Below, one piece after another: positions 22,652 to 37,167 of a stretch of 64,000 bases of DNA (position 1 is the stretch's first letter; each line of letters opens with the position of its first letter). Origin of the DNA: Diphasiastrum complanatum (Eukaryota; Streptophyta; Lycopodiopsida; Lycopodiales; Lycopodiaceae). The notes below the pieces were generated by a model, which saw only the letters and a program-made list of their open reading frames with translations, made no database searches and was not told the origin of the DNA. The DNA is taken from contig MU832117.1 in NCBI GenBank assembly GCA_029204225.1, positions 22,473-86,472 of the forward strand, in the 5' to 3' direction. Position numbers and translations under genes: made by a program.

Positions 22652-23271
22652 TGGCCTATTCGTCATTGGTAGTCTGGTAGTCGATAAATATGTTCAGGGA
22701 TTTTATCATTGGACGTCCCTGGATACAAAGAGGTCATGGCACTTGTTTGGTTGTTGTGGACATGTTTCTAAGGCTTCTTGGTATTCCTTTCCTCCAGTGC
22801 ACTTTATTCACCTTGAGCATAGACCCTGCAAGCATGTTTGGTGCTCTGATGAAGACCCATTAGGAAATTTTAAGAATGCTAACTGCTTGAACAATTGACT
22901 CCGTCACATTGTTTCTCAGAAACGTTTTTTTTAATTTTTGTGGGCAATATGGGGATCAAATTAAAGCATTAATCAAGGGCGTACATTTATGTAGGTTGCT
23001 GAATGTTTCGGTTACAATGTGGTGCATCAATCTCGGTTGGATTCTGTCACAGATAAAAATTCAAAATGGCTTGTCATTCCAGGAATATCATGGAATGTGT
23101 GATCTGAATGCACCCTGCTCTGTTGTAATGATGGTGAGCACAAGAATGAACTGTGCCTGCTTAGAAACATGTCCACAACAACCAAACAAGTGCCATGACC
23201 TCTTTGTATCCAGGGATGTCTAATGATAAAATCCCTGAACATATTTGTCGACTACCAATGAGAATAGGCCA
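22652..23271. repeat. Long inverted repeat (foldback), ~115 bp arms
   Basis: The left arm 22652-22772 and the right arm 23160-23271 are reverse complements with about three substitutions, a 1-base indel and an 8-base duplication (tggtagtc) in the left arm. The 387-base spacer shows no similarity. A transcript of either strand would form a near-perfect hairpin. No coding function or terminal target duplication is evident. It could be a foldback transposon or a locally inverted duplication of the kind that precedes young plant MIR genes. Confidence 0.85.
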
Positions 23272-24479
23272 CTGTTGTAACAAGTGTACTCTACTAGTAT
23301 GGCATGGAAGCCTGCAAGTCAGCAGACTGTGCAAAAAGTACAAAAACTTCAATGTGGCTTTTTCATAGCATTAAGCACGCTTAGGATGGCAGACAGGTTG
23401 ATTCGTAAGGTAAATGAAGATTAAAGGAGACAGGGGGTATGCCTAGATGTAAGAGGAAAAACGAAAGGAAATATATTTCAGGGAAAACCCTGGAAAATTA
23501 TTAGTTGATCTCGTGGATCTACATGTTTCAGGAGAGATGGCATTGGTCCAAGCTGCTTGGGACTACAAACAGCCCACCCAAGTAAACTGCAGCTGCAGAT
23601 GGAACAAACTGCATCAAGGCCATCTCAAATCGTCTCAAGAAAAAATTCTCAGGGCATAAAAGTTTGACATTGTAGTCATTATACAGGAAGGTTTTCTCAT
23701 GCTTGCACAGTGATTATCAAAAGACATCTCTAAAAGCTTTTCTTCAAATGGCACATTGTACTCCATCAATTGAATACTTGATCAGGCAATCAAAGTGTTC
23801 CAAGTAAACTCAATCCTAAAAATCGATGTGAATTTAAATTCACTGGCGTTGGCAATAAGGAGGCAGCATAGAAGAACAAATAAAACCGCCATCCTTTGAG
23901 GGGATTCTAACAGAAGTTTTTTAATCAATTGCACTACACCTACAAGTGTCACAACAACATGCTTAAATATTGTCCTCAAACCCTAATCATTTGTGTAAAA
24001 AGAAACCATTATCTATACAGTATGATGAAAAAATCGATTGAAGAAAACCAAGAACATTAAAGGCGGCTATGCTCTCAAGAAATGCAATGACCATCCTTCA
24101 TATAGGTATGCAAAAGGTGGGGCACCAGATCTCATTTTCGGCTAAATCGGTCACCAACACAAACTCTGAACCTTCGCCTGTTAAGAAAATGCCTCTCTAA
24201 GTTGTGTTAGGCTTAAGAGCTCTGGACAGGTGCTGAGTGTAAACCAACTGTAAACTACTCAGCCTAAGCCTAGAAAGTATGCACTACTAGATCTCTAAAA
24301 TGGAAGTTGTTGTTAGGGTTGCCAAAAAGGAAAGAGAAACTAGCAAAAAGAGTAACAAGAGCATTACATAAAATCAAATCAAAAATTAGGTTTTGCTAAA
24401 TATGAATGTAGGTCGGCTGAAAGCAGAACGGGTTGAGCCAAGCGATCAAACCTTTGATCACTTTCTTGTTGAATCTCCC

Positions 24480-24800
24480 AACACCACCAACAACTGCACC
24501 CTCTCGCGATCGGGCGCCTCATTCAGCCTGCAAAACAAAAACCCTTTCGCCAAACTAGCAATAAATAAGAGCGAACAAAGATGGAGAAGACAAAACGAGA
24601 GAACGAGGCAGAGAAAATATGCAATGGAGTCTGTGAACGAATGTAAGAACCCAGAGGTGCCACGTCATCCATTAGGGTTTCTGCGAAGCCCTAATGATTG
24701 GTCATTGCAATGCTCATGGTTTTTCATAATCCCTAAGCGCTTCCCACATCTACATTTAGGGTTTCTTAGAACCCCTAAAATCAAGTGACGAACAAATTGG
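24480..24800 (-). promoter_or_regulatory. Candidate promoter / 5' UTR region of the TAF15-like gene
   Basis: This is a locally GC-richer block with three agggttt/agccctaa (telo-box-like) motifs near 24673, 24688 and 24759, which are common near transcription starts of plant RNA-protein genes. On the minus strand it lies upstream of the 5' UTR acceptor at 21154-21155. The link to the gene is inferred; no transcript evidence is available. Confidence 0.25.
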
Positions 24801-25139
24801 GATAGCTATAGAAGGAGAATCAACACATATGCCATCTATCCCATAAGCAAAACCTAGATGAGCCCAACGTATATAGAAGTTACCGACAAAAACTTTAATG
24901 AGCCATGAAATTAAACACTAGAATCGCGGAGTGAATAATCAGAATAATCTTTTAGTGCTAGCACCAACATACAAGTAACTAAGTGAGTTAATGCTCACAA
25001 AGCACTAATCTTTTGACCAGCATCAAACTTAGGAGAGTAACTTAGTGAATCGGTTAGTGCTCACCAAAAAGATCGGTTAGTAGCCTCTCATAAGCAAAAA
25101 CATCTCAAGTAGCACTATGACATCACATCTTTGATTCTC

Positions 25140-26040
25140 ATACTCTATCAATGAGCATAGTGTGACAAGCTCATCCCAAAATAGGCACTAATACCTACCT
25201 TTGATCTCATAATGTAATGGACAACAAAAGATAAAATCATGTGTTTCCACTTCGCCCACAAAACATACTTGACATATTTTACTTTTGCGGGATATTCCAC
25301 AAAACTCATCAATCTCAACCTAGACGCGATGTGAACCTCAAAATTGTGTGATATCTCTAATCCAAGTATGGCGTACGGGTCAAAACACCATAAGATGTCA
25401 TCTGAAGTGAATGTGTCTTGAAAATTTCTAGCTTGATCCCCAAGGATATTGACTAAGCTTTCAATGCATATGATCTAGGCATGATTTGTCTAATGTATAA
25501 GGTGTGGGCTCCCAATAAGATGTGAGATTGAGATACCATACAAGTATACATAGATATTATTGTATGTATCTCTCAACCCTTTGATCCACTAGCAATTAGC
25601 CTTGTCAACCTAGAAAGAGGCACTCTACCATCACTATATGATGAGAAATTGAGGGCTTTCCTTAGATCAGTCGAGACAACATGCTAACTTGGAGATGAGA
25701 CAAGCTAGCACAATCCAACAATGTGAGCTTCGTGCACTAGGTCTCAACAACATACATGACATCGGTGATCAAGGGATCAACAAGGTGACACTTACTCTTG
25801 GTGTCTCTAATATGTTTGTGAAGACAGAGTCTCTCCGTGTTGGCTAAGAAACTCTTCCCTTTGACTAATTAATCCATACTTGTATGTCTCGTGCTACAAA
25901 TAGGCTCCATTAAAAGGACTCTCAAATAAGTTTAGAATGAAATGATCTCCAAAGGCTTTTTGTCTAGGTAGAATGATTATCTTTTGTAAATAACAGCCGA
26001 TGTAGCTAGTTTTCTCACCTACTATCAAACCCTATTTTGT
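25140..26040 (-). mobile_element. Degraded LINE fragment (ORF2 C-terminal half)
   Basis: On the minus strand CQVCFVGEVETHDFIFCCPLH followed by YEIKG (about 25280-25190) corresponds to CLLCPLHEIESEEHFIFRCP and YEIRG of the intron LINE. The cagagtctctcc...ctaagaaactcttccc stretch near 25825 matches the same region of that LINE. The order and spacing agree. The copy is old and full of stops, and no RT motif is readable. Confidence 0.6.
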
Positions 26041-27046
26041 GAATCCACACAATGGCAATGCCAAATAGGATAGAAAAGTAGTTTTTCTTTTCCTGTCATG
26101 CGATAGTTTCTACCCAAGGGAGAAATGCCTTATTCACAAGATATTATGCTCCAAATGAAACCTAACCACTAACCAAGCTTTAATCGTAATCAATCCACAA
26201 AAAACCTTCTTTTTTCTCTCTCTCCCTCTCTCTCTCTTCTCTCATAAAAATGCAACAAATACAAAATTCAACAATCACAAAATAGCATAACATCAAAATC
26301 CTAACAACATGAGAAAGAAGTAGGAGCAAGAAAATCAAGGACATTCAATTGCCAAAATGGTAGACTCTCCACTTTTCTTTGATTGAACATGAAAATGAAG
26401 TACAATCAACCATTATTTATAGTGGACTTTATGCATTTGGCCCTTCTAGCTATTGGCCAATTTCTAACTATCTAAATATTTAGATTGCTATTCATCTATT
26501 GAAAAGTGCTCTGGAGAGGCCATTGCTGCTTGTAGTCAGCCTACTGGCTACTGAAAAGAGAGTTGAAGAGCCCATCACTGTCTGAGCACCACCCCTTGTT
26601 GGCTGATCATCGCTGTCTGAGTGCCTCCCCTCTTGGCTTACGAATGATAATGGCCACTTTGATTGTGGAATGACTGTCTGAGTGTCGGTTCCAGCTATCA
26701 GTGTTGGTGTTCACCTTTCTCTCCCCCTCTCTTCCTTGTGAGCTGCTGGTCAAACTGTGTGATTGAAGAAAGGATCGTAAAGGCTATGGTGTGGTCTTTA
26801 CCTGTCAATATGGTTCCTCTAGAAGCTTCTCATCCTTTGCAACTCTCGGAATTCAATCCTCTTGCTTGACGTGGAGAAAAGAGACCTGTTTTCCCTTCAG
26901 AACATCCTTCTAGTGCTTCCCCTTCATGCGCGCATCGTGAAGCCCACCATGATGTTGTGGATTCCTTGCTTGTTTCCTCTGGCCAGGTGGTGCCATACTG
27001 TCCGCCCCATCTTCGCCACTAGCTTTTTTCCTCTCTTTCAGTTTCT

Positions 27047-29098
27047 CGTGTTCCATGTGCAAGCTGTGGTCGCCTTTATGTGCAAGGTGCCAGTCTTTCT
27101 CACCATCATAACGCTTGCTCTGCTTTTCATCAACAACTCGCATTAACCAATGTCGACCTTGCACCTCATCCTGCTCCCACTTCACCACCTGACTCGGCTT
27201 GGATCTGGATTCGCTCCCTTGATATTTTGACTGCTTTTCACTTAGGTTTTCCTCGTCCTCATCTTTATGCACACATTCTCTTTGCCTTGCGCTTAGACGT
27301 CCAGAGAGCTTTGTCCTTACCTTTGTCTCATCTGGCTTCCAACCCTTCTGATATTGTAGCTTGACATGTCTTTTTGTTTTTTTCTCTCTAGTGTTTGCCT
27401 CTGCCTCCTTGGGGTGGTGATGCTGGTCATAGGAAAACTCGCAACATGATTCGTCGCTTTATGTCAAGATATTGGAAAAATCTGCAAGAAGAGTATTTCC
27501 TTCGCTATCATGCGCTTGCTGCTCAGCGGGATTCGACTTCGGATGGTGTCTCTATACCCCCTATTCATCATCGGTTGCGTCGCTGTGTTTTACTTGGGCA
27601 AGTGGGTGAGTATTCTCGTGTAGCTCGTGCTCTAGCTCCTAGAAGTCCAGCTACTCCTTCTGCTGCCACCCTACAGGCTTTGGAGCTTCTTCATCCACCG
27701 GCAAATGACTCCCTTCCCTCTTTTGTTGAGGACTTTGAACCTGACTCCGATTTGCAGGCCTCTGAATCTCATTTTCTTAATGCTTTTCTACGCAGCCCTC
27801 ATTTGTCAACTGGGGGTCCTTCTGGTACGGTTTTCGAGCATCTTCGTGATTGTTTTTCTCCTAATGACTCTGCTAGCAGGTTTGGTTTGCTCTTTCAAGT
27901 TTGCTCTTTCATAGCATGTGGTCATATTCCTCTAGCTATTGCTCGTATTCTTGGTGCTGCTCATTTGATAGCCTTGGATAAGCCTGGCGGTGGAGTGCGT
28001 CCCATTGCTGTTGGAGAGGTTTTATACATATTGGTTTCTAGGTCTCTTGGTTTTTAGCTTCATGATAGTTTTTGTAACCACCTGTTTCCTCATTAGTTTG
28101 GTTGTGCTACTCCTGGCGGTTGCGAGACAGTCGTACATGCTTTGCGTGCTACCTTGGATCTTCATCCAAATTGGGTTGTCCTTCAGGTGGATGTTAAAAA
28201 TATTTTCAATTCTGTTTCCCGAGGAGCCATTTTACTTCGTGCAGCTCACGGTCCTCTCGCGCAACTCATCCCATTTGTTTGCTCTTTTTATTCCATGGAT
28301 GCGCCTCTATATTTCAGTCATGCTTCTCGCTTAGGTGATGTTTTGGTTATCCCGTCTGCTGATGGTATCAAACACGGTGATCCCTTGGGTGGTGTTCTTT
28401 TTTCTTTGGCGCACTTTCGGGCATTGCGTGCTTCTTCTGCTGCTTTTCCTTCTTGTTTGTTTCCCTCTATTGCTGATGACACGCATATTGTGGGACCTGC
28501 TAATGACGTCTTTCTGGCTTTCCTACATTTCTCTCAGCAACTTTCGACTTTGGGCCTCATTGTGAATCCCTCTAAGTGTGTTGCTTGGTGTCCTCAGGGC
28601 CTCCTTTCTGGGCTCCCTTTACCTACAGGTTTCAATACTCCGGCTGATGGGATTCGAGCACTTGGTATTCTCATAGGTTTCTCGGATTTTGTGGCTTCCT
28701 CTTTGCAGGACACTTTGGACGCGCATCTTCGTCACGCTGATTTGCTACCAAAGCTTGGCAACACTCAAGTTGCTCTAGGGATTCTCACTCAATGCTTCGC
28801 TCAACGGCCAAGTTGTATCCTACAGTGTGTTCCTCCCTCTCTTGATGTTTTGGCTTTGTTGCAGGATTTTGCTATTGCTTTATCAGATATTCTGGGTCGC
28901 TTGATGGGTTCAGAATCCTTTCGTATTCCCAATGGTCAGTTCGTTAAGCGACAAGTCTCTCTTCTTGCTTCATCTAGAGGTGTTGGTCTTACTTGCACAG
29001 CTTCTATTGCTCCAGCTGCCTTTAAGGGAAGTTGGGCCCCTTGTTGCCTCTGCACTTATCTCTCGGTTTTAGCTGGACAACAAGCCCGTTCTTCTTGA
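27047..29098 (+). pseudogene. RLE-type LINE: zinc finger and reverse transcriptase frame
   Basis: The frame is shared throughout, broken only by a stop at 27362 and TAG at 28055. Motifs: VVLQVDVKNIFNSV (motif A region, F/D), DGIKHGDPLGGVLFSLAH (motif B, His for the usual Gln), SIADDTHIVGP near 28470 (motif C; IADD instead of YADD) and GLIVNPSKCVAW (motif D). Upstream, RKTRNMIRRFMSRYWKNLQ and KPGGGVRPIAVGEVLY are also family-typical. The reaction would be target-primed reverse transcription of the element RNA. A frameshift near 29040-29100 ends the frame. Confidence 0.8.
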
Positions 29099-29111
29099 TT
29101 CAGTAGCTCGT

Positions 29112-30143
29112 GTGGAAACATGCATTCTTCCTTTCCAACAACATCTCTGTGCGGCCAAGGATCTCATCCCTCCACCTGTGCGAGCTTCTTTGCCTCTCTT
29201 TGAGACTTTGCTTAGCCATCAACGTGCTCATTTTCAAAAGTATCTTTTGGAGCGCTTCCACCCGCATGCTTTCACTCAGCTTCTCAGTGATTCACCTTCC
29301 AATGAGACTCGGCTCGCCTTCTGTCCTGTGCAGGCTCGGGTGCTGGTGCTTGGCTTGTTGCGCGCCCTGTTGTTCCACACTTGCATCTTTCTTCTGAGTT
29401 GTTTCTCACCGCTCTTTGGGTTAGGTTGGGTCTCCCTCATCCAGTGCTAGCAGGTTTGACAAAATGTTCATGTGGTCACCCTCTTGATCCTATTGGCACT
29501 CATCTCATGTGTTGTCCTTCTGGCAGAGAGCGCATTGCGACTCATGATTCCATTCGTGACATATTGGCATCTATTGCACATGAGTGCAGCTTTCATGTTG
29601 TCTGGGAGCAGACCCATGTCTATGTCTGATTCATAGTCGCCTCAACAACGAGTTGATCTTGTTCTTTTGCGCGAGGGTATTCGCACGCTTGGAGATGTTG
29701 TTGTTGCTGATCCTTCGCGGCCTGACCTCCTTCTTCGTGCTTCAACTACTCAGGGTGCCGCTGCTTCTCATGCAGCTCTAGACAATGAGCGAGATTATTC
29801 ACATCGCACTCCCGGAGAAGACTTTATTTTTTTTGCTTTGGAAACATATGGGTGCCTGCATAAGAAATTCGATGATTCTCTATCATCTTGTACAGGTTTT
29901 GCAGTGAAACTTCAAGGACGTGGTGCCTCACCTTTATCTATCCTTACGGCTTATTATCGTCAACGAGTTTCTATGACTTTACAATGCACTCAGGCGCTTG
30001 CAATACTTCGACGTGTCGTAGTTGTAGGAACAACTGCTTCACAGCTTCCTGCACTATCTAAACTTTCAACTGTCTTAACTAGCGACTTACACCAAGCAAT
30101 AGGCTTTATACAGACACTCTGTGAGATTGTTGCTTTGTTATAG
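29112..30143 (+). pseudogene. RLE-type LINE: thumb, CCHC finger and restriction-like endonuclease region
   Basis: Three successive frames overlap. 29112-29450 continues the RT thumb. 29381-29629 carries CSCGHPLDPIGTHLMCC and then RIATHDSIRDIL. 29640-30143 carries RVDLVLLREG, LGDVVVADP and a conserved tail (YGCLHKKFDDSL, LSILTAYYRQRVSM). In R2-type enzymes the pattern C-x-C...H-x4-C, R-x2-HD, then R-x-DL and D-V is the PD-(D/E)XK endonuclease that nicks the target. The assignment to RLE is by motif spacing and should be tested with a profile search. Confidence 0.6.
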
Positions 30144-30368
30144 TTGTACAGTATCTCAATTCGCCTTATGGCCTTTACACTTTCAAAATGCATTCTTTTG
30201 TACTCTGATGGGCTTTCCCATCTTTTATTAATAAAAACAGGAAGTTTCTTCTTCTTATCTAGTTAGGTTACACTGTAATTACTTGCTAACAATGGTTAGA
30301 GCAAGCCGTTAGCATCATAACAAGTGGTAACATTATCTGTTGACCTTCAACAAATATTTATTGGACCC

Positions 30369-31041
30369 TGTTAGATTTCTCATGCTCAGCCTTAAACAAA
30401 TCATTGAAATAATGAGCATCCTGAAATCAGCCAAAGGCCGACTACATGTTTCGGACCTTCACATTTTTCCATTTGGGATTTTTTAGTGACAACCATTTTT
30501 AAGGCACCTTCGCATTTTTCGCACCTTCGCGAAAAAGGTGACACCATGACCAAAGTCCAATTTAGACCTGCCCTAAACAATTTAAAGGCACCTTTGGGTT
30601 TTTTGGATTTTCAAAATAGTGGCAGACTGATGTCGCCAACTTATTATCAACCCTAAAAACAGCTAGACAGCTAAAATATCCAAAGGGCGGTTACCAACTT
30701 TGTACATATACCAAGACTGACGTAAATAGCATTCAATGCTCGTAAGATATTTTGAAGGCACTTGTAAATATATACTAGTTGAATCAAGCTATTTAAGTGT
30801 CAATAAAAGTGTTAAGTTTCATCATTATCGGAGTTCTTCTGTCCAGCATTATCACGCTCAACAAGCTGAAGTTATTACTTCAAGCCATTGTACTCACTGT
30901 TGATATTAATTAGAGTGCAATTTTTGTCTCACTACTGTATTGTTCATTTGCGCAATTCTGTATGAATCATTCTTCTTGAATATTTTTGCTACTAACTGTT
31001 GCATTTCCATCCTACACGCCTACGCTCAAAGCTTCGAGCTT
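30369..31041 (+). repeat. 5' LTR of copia element A
   Basis: Starts TGTTAGATTTCTCATGC and matches 33122-33805 throughout, ending at the shared cttcgagctt. The normal CA end is missing, consistent with a deletion running from the LTR end into integrase. Confidence 0.85.
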
Positions 31042-33110
31042 CCGATGCCTGAAGCTGTTACTATAGCTGCCTATATGCAGAATTGATCCATCACCAAAGC
31101 CCTAAATGGCAAGACACCTTATGAGGTGTGGACAGGATCGAAACCATCACTCAAATATATTCGAGTGTTTGGATGCATCGCTTTCGCTCAGATCCCTGAA
31201 GATCTAAGAAGAAAGCTTGATGACAAGAGTAGAAAAATGATTTTCATTGGCTATTCCCCAGACCACAAGGCATACAAGCTCTACAATTTGGATACTGAGA
31301 AGGCATTCACCAGTAGAGATGTCATTTTTGTCGAAGACCAGTTCATTGACCACAAGGGAAAAGCTGCTCATAAATCTGACCCAAGGATCGAGCAACCAAA
31401 CTTCGATCCAGAGATTCAACTACAGAATAGCAACTCTAACACAGACAATCAGTCTCAACCCACATCAGAGGATCGAACTTCAACCCAGAAGGGGTCCAGC
31501 CAGACACCCTCCATCTAGATTTATGAATTATCCGAGCTACTACTTTGTGAATGAACCAACCACCGTTTCTGAGGCTATGTCTACTCCTGATGCTGACCAG
31601 TGGAAAGCAGTGACGGATACCAAATTTGATTCTCTGATAAAGAATCAAACATGGACGCTACCAAAGGACCGAAACCCAATTCCATGCAAATGGATATTCA
31701 AGACGAAGTACAATGCTGAAGGAAGGCTAAATCGTTACAAGGCCAGGCTAGTCGCCAAAGGCTTTTTCCAGATTTCAGATCTGGATTATTCAGAAACCTT
31801 CAGTTCAGTTGTCAAACATGCTTCGATCCGCTATTCCTCTCCTTTGCAGCCGCATCAGATCTTGAAGTCCACCATATGGATGTCCAGCCTGCTTTCCTCA
31901 ATGGAACCATCGAAGAGAAAATCTATATGATGCAGCCAGAGGGATATGAACTCAACGACAAGCAACAGCACCTTGTATGCAAAATTCACAAGGCGCTCTA
32001 TGGGATGAAACAGTCACCCAGAGCCTGGTTCCAGAAGATCAACGCATTTCTGATAGAGAATGGTTTTATCCCAAACTCAGTAGACTCGAATGTCTACTTC
32101 AAGTCTGTTTCAGATTACTTCATCATCATTACTCTCTATGTAGATGATACACTCTTATTCAGTAACAATTTGAATCTGATGAAGGATACAAAATGCATGC
32201 TGGCCTAGGAATACAAGATGACTGACATGGGTCCATCCCACTATTGTCTCGGAATCCAAATCCATCGAGATCGACCCAGCAAACTGATTTTTATCAATCA
32301 ACAACGTGCTGAAAAAGTATGGTATGGCCAACTACAAACCAACTCACTTTCCACTCGACCCTGGACTAAAGTTATCAAAGGAACAGTCTCCTCAAACTGA
32401 GGTAGAAAAAGAGAAAATGAAGCGCTACCCGTTTCAATCCATCATCAACACACTGATGTATGCAATGATCTGCACGCGACCAGAACTTGCATATTCGATC
32501 AATACATTCAGCTAGTTCCTATCAAGTCCAGGCTTAACTCATTCAAAAGTACTAACAAAGGTCATGAAGTACATCCAAGCAATGAAAACTCTCAGTATCT
32601 GCTATGGAGGCAGCCAAATTGCCAACATCTTTGAAGCCTACACAGATGCAGATTGGGCAGGAGATGCCGATACCAGAAAATCAACTTCTGGATCTATATT
32701 TTTATACAGCCAAAGACCAATCTCATGGAACAGCCGGAAGTAGACCTCAGTTGAATTATCATCAATGGAATCCGAATACATAGCTATCACAAATGCAACT
32801 AAGGAGACAATCTGGCTAAGGCAACTGCTTGCAGACATCAACCTTGCACAAACACTTCCTACAACAATCTATTGTGACAATCAAAGTAAAATAGCATTGT
32901 CTCTCAATCTAAGATTTCACTCTCGAAGCAAACATATCGAAATCAGGCATCATTACCTTAGAGAGAAAGTGCATAGCAAGGAAGTAGCATTGGTTTTCTG
33001 CAGAACAAAGTAATGGCAGCATATTACTTCACAAAAGCTCTATCAAAAGAGCAACATCTCAGATTTAACGATATGTTAAATCTGAAGATCAAAGTTTTTC
33101 AAGATCCACA
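31042..33110 (+). pseudogene. Copia element A pol remnant: integrase end, RT, RNase H
   Basis: ALNGKTPYEVWTG, YIRVFGCIAFAQ and YSPDHKAYKLYN (31100-31290) are the integrase C-terminal region. RT follows in two frames: NPIPCKWIFKTKYNAEGRLN, ALYGMKQSPRAWF (32000) and LYVDDTLLFSNN (32136, the YVDD catalytic box). YCLGIQIHRD and RNase H (YTDADWAGDADTRKST near 32640, ISWNSRK, ESEYIAITNATKE, YCDNQSKIAL, FHSRSKHIEIRHHYLRE) complete it. At least three frameshifts and several stops are present. Confidence 0.88.
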
Positions 33111-33121
33111 TTAAGGGGGAG

Positions 33122-33805
33122 TGTTATATTTCTTATGCTCAGCCTTAAACAAATCATTGAAATAATGAGCGTCCTGAAAACAGCCAAAGGCCGACTACAT
33201 GTTTCAGACCTTCGCATTTTTCCCTTTGGGATTTTTTAGTGACAACCATTTTTAAGGCACCTTCGTCTTTTTTGCATTTATCGCACCTTCGCGAAAAAGG
33301 CGACACCATGACCAAAGTCCAGTTTAGACCTGCTCTAAACAATTTAAAGGCACCTTCAGGTTTTTCGGGTTTTCACAACAGTGGCAGACCGACATTGCCA
33401 ACTTATTATCAACCCTAAAAATAGCTGGACAGCTAAAATATCCAAAGGGCGGCTACCAACTTTGTACATATACAAAGATTGGCGTAAATAGCATTCAATA
33501 CTCGTAAGATATTTTGAAGATACTTGTAAATTATACTAGCTGAATCAAGCTATTTAAGTGTCAATAAAAGTGTTACGTTTCATCATTATCAGAGTTCTTC
33601 TGTAGCCAGCATTATCACGCTAAGCAAGCTGAAGTTATTACTTCAAGCCATTGTACTCACTGTTGATATTAATCAGAGTGCAATTTTTGTCTCACTAATG
33701 TATTGTTCATTTGCGCAATTCTATATGAATCATTCTTCTTGAATATTTCTGCTGCTAAATGTTGCGTTTTTTATCCCACATGCCTACGCTCAAAGCTTCG
33801 AGCTT
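33122..33805 (+). repeat. 3' LTR of copia element A
   Basis: 684 bp beginning TGTTATATTTCTTATGC right after the polypurine tract. It ends where sequence of copia element B (opposite strand) begins. Confidence 0.85.
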
Positions 33806-36722
<2,917 letters not shown>

Positions 36723-37166
36723 TGTATAAGGATTGCCTAGTGAAGATCTGACTAGATCCTATTCCATGCAACCAAAAGGACACACGTGGAGCAAAAACCA
36801 CCCAACCAACAGGAAATGGCTAGTCAATATCCTAACCACTTCACTCCCCATGCCATGGTGAATGAATGCAAGAGAGGAGGGGCTCATGGCTACAAGGATC
36901 AGAAAATCCAATAGGTAGATGGGTGAATTTCCACTAGTATATATTTGGTCCCATGAGGAGAAAATATTTCTCTTAATATCCCCATGCAATCTAGAATAGC
37001 AATTGATCTCCTATTCTTGCATTATGGTAGTCAAACACCATGCAATTGCTCCTATGTCCAAATATAGGTTTGGGCCCTCATATGATTATCAATTACTTTA
37101 TCGACCAAGTCCGGAATGACGAGGCATAACTAATAACCACATACACTGGAGTGACAGGCTATCAAT
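36723..37166 (-). repeat. Y-family LTR, lower copy
   Basis: On the minus strand it starts TGATAGCC and ends CCTTATACA. It matches 43816-44247 over its whole length, for example ccatgccatggtgaatgaatg and gagaggaggggctc. Confidence 0.8.
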
Positions 37167-37167
37167 T

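Larger units (their letters stand above)
26860..30240 (+). mobile_element. Non-LTR retrotransposon with N-terminal zinc finger and restriction-like endonuclease
   Basis: In order: a C2HC finger (CASCGRLYVQGASLSHHHNAC, 27056-27118), a long RT-bearing frame to 29098, then after frameshifts a CCHC finger and an endonuclease-like region (29470-30140). The 3' UTR ends with the hairpin GATGGG-CTTT-CCCATC (30207-30222) and attaataaaaac. One in-frame TAG at 28055 and three or more frameshifts inactivate it. The architecture (finger, RT, CCHC, RLE, no EEP domain) is that of early-branching R2/Utopia-type LINEs, not of the L1-like LINE nearby. The 5' end is not defined. Confidence 0.75.
30369..33805 (+). 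mobile_element. Ty1/copia element A, internally deleted
   Basis: LTRs at 30369-31041 and 33122-33805 enclose a shortened interior. The 5' LTR passes directly into integrase sequence (PEAVTIAAYMQN), so the primer-binding site, gag, protease and first half of integrase have been lost. Integrase end, RT and RNase H follow with frameshifts. The polypurine tract aagggggag (33113-33121) is intact. No target duplication is seen. It is non-functional. Confidence 0.85.

Noticed and set aside
22287-22898. 203-codon frame at the left arm of the inverted repeat
   Set aside because: No motif recognised, and the antisense arm gives an unrelated frame. The hairpin explains the sequence better than coding does.
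24393-24788. 131-codon plus-strand frame in the GC-richer block
   Set aside because: No domain. The block fits better as a promoter or leader of the minus-strand gene, because of its telo-box-like motifs.
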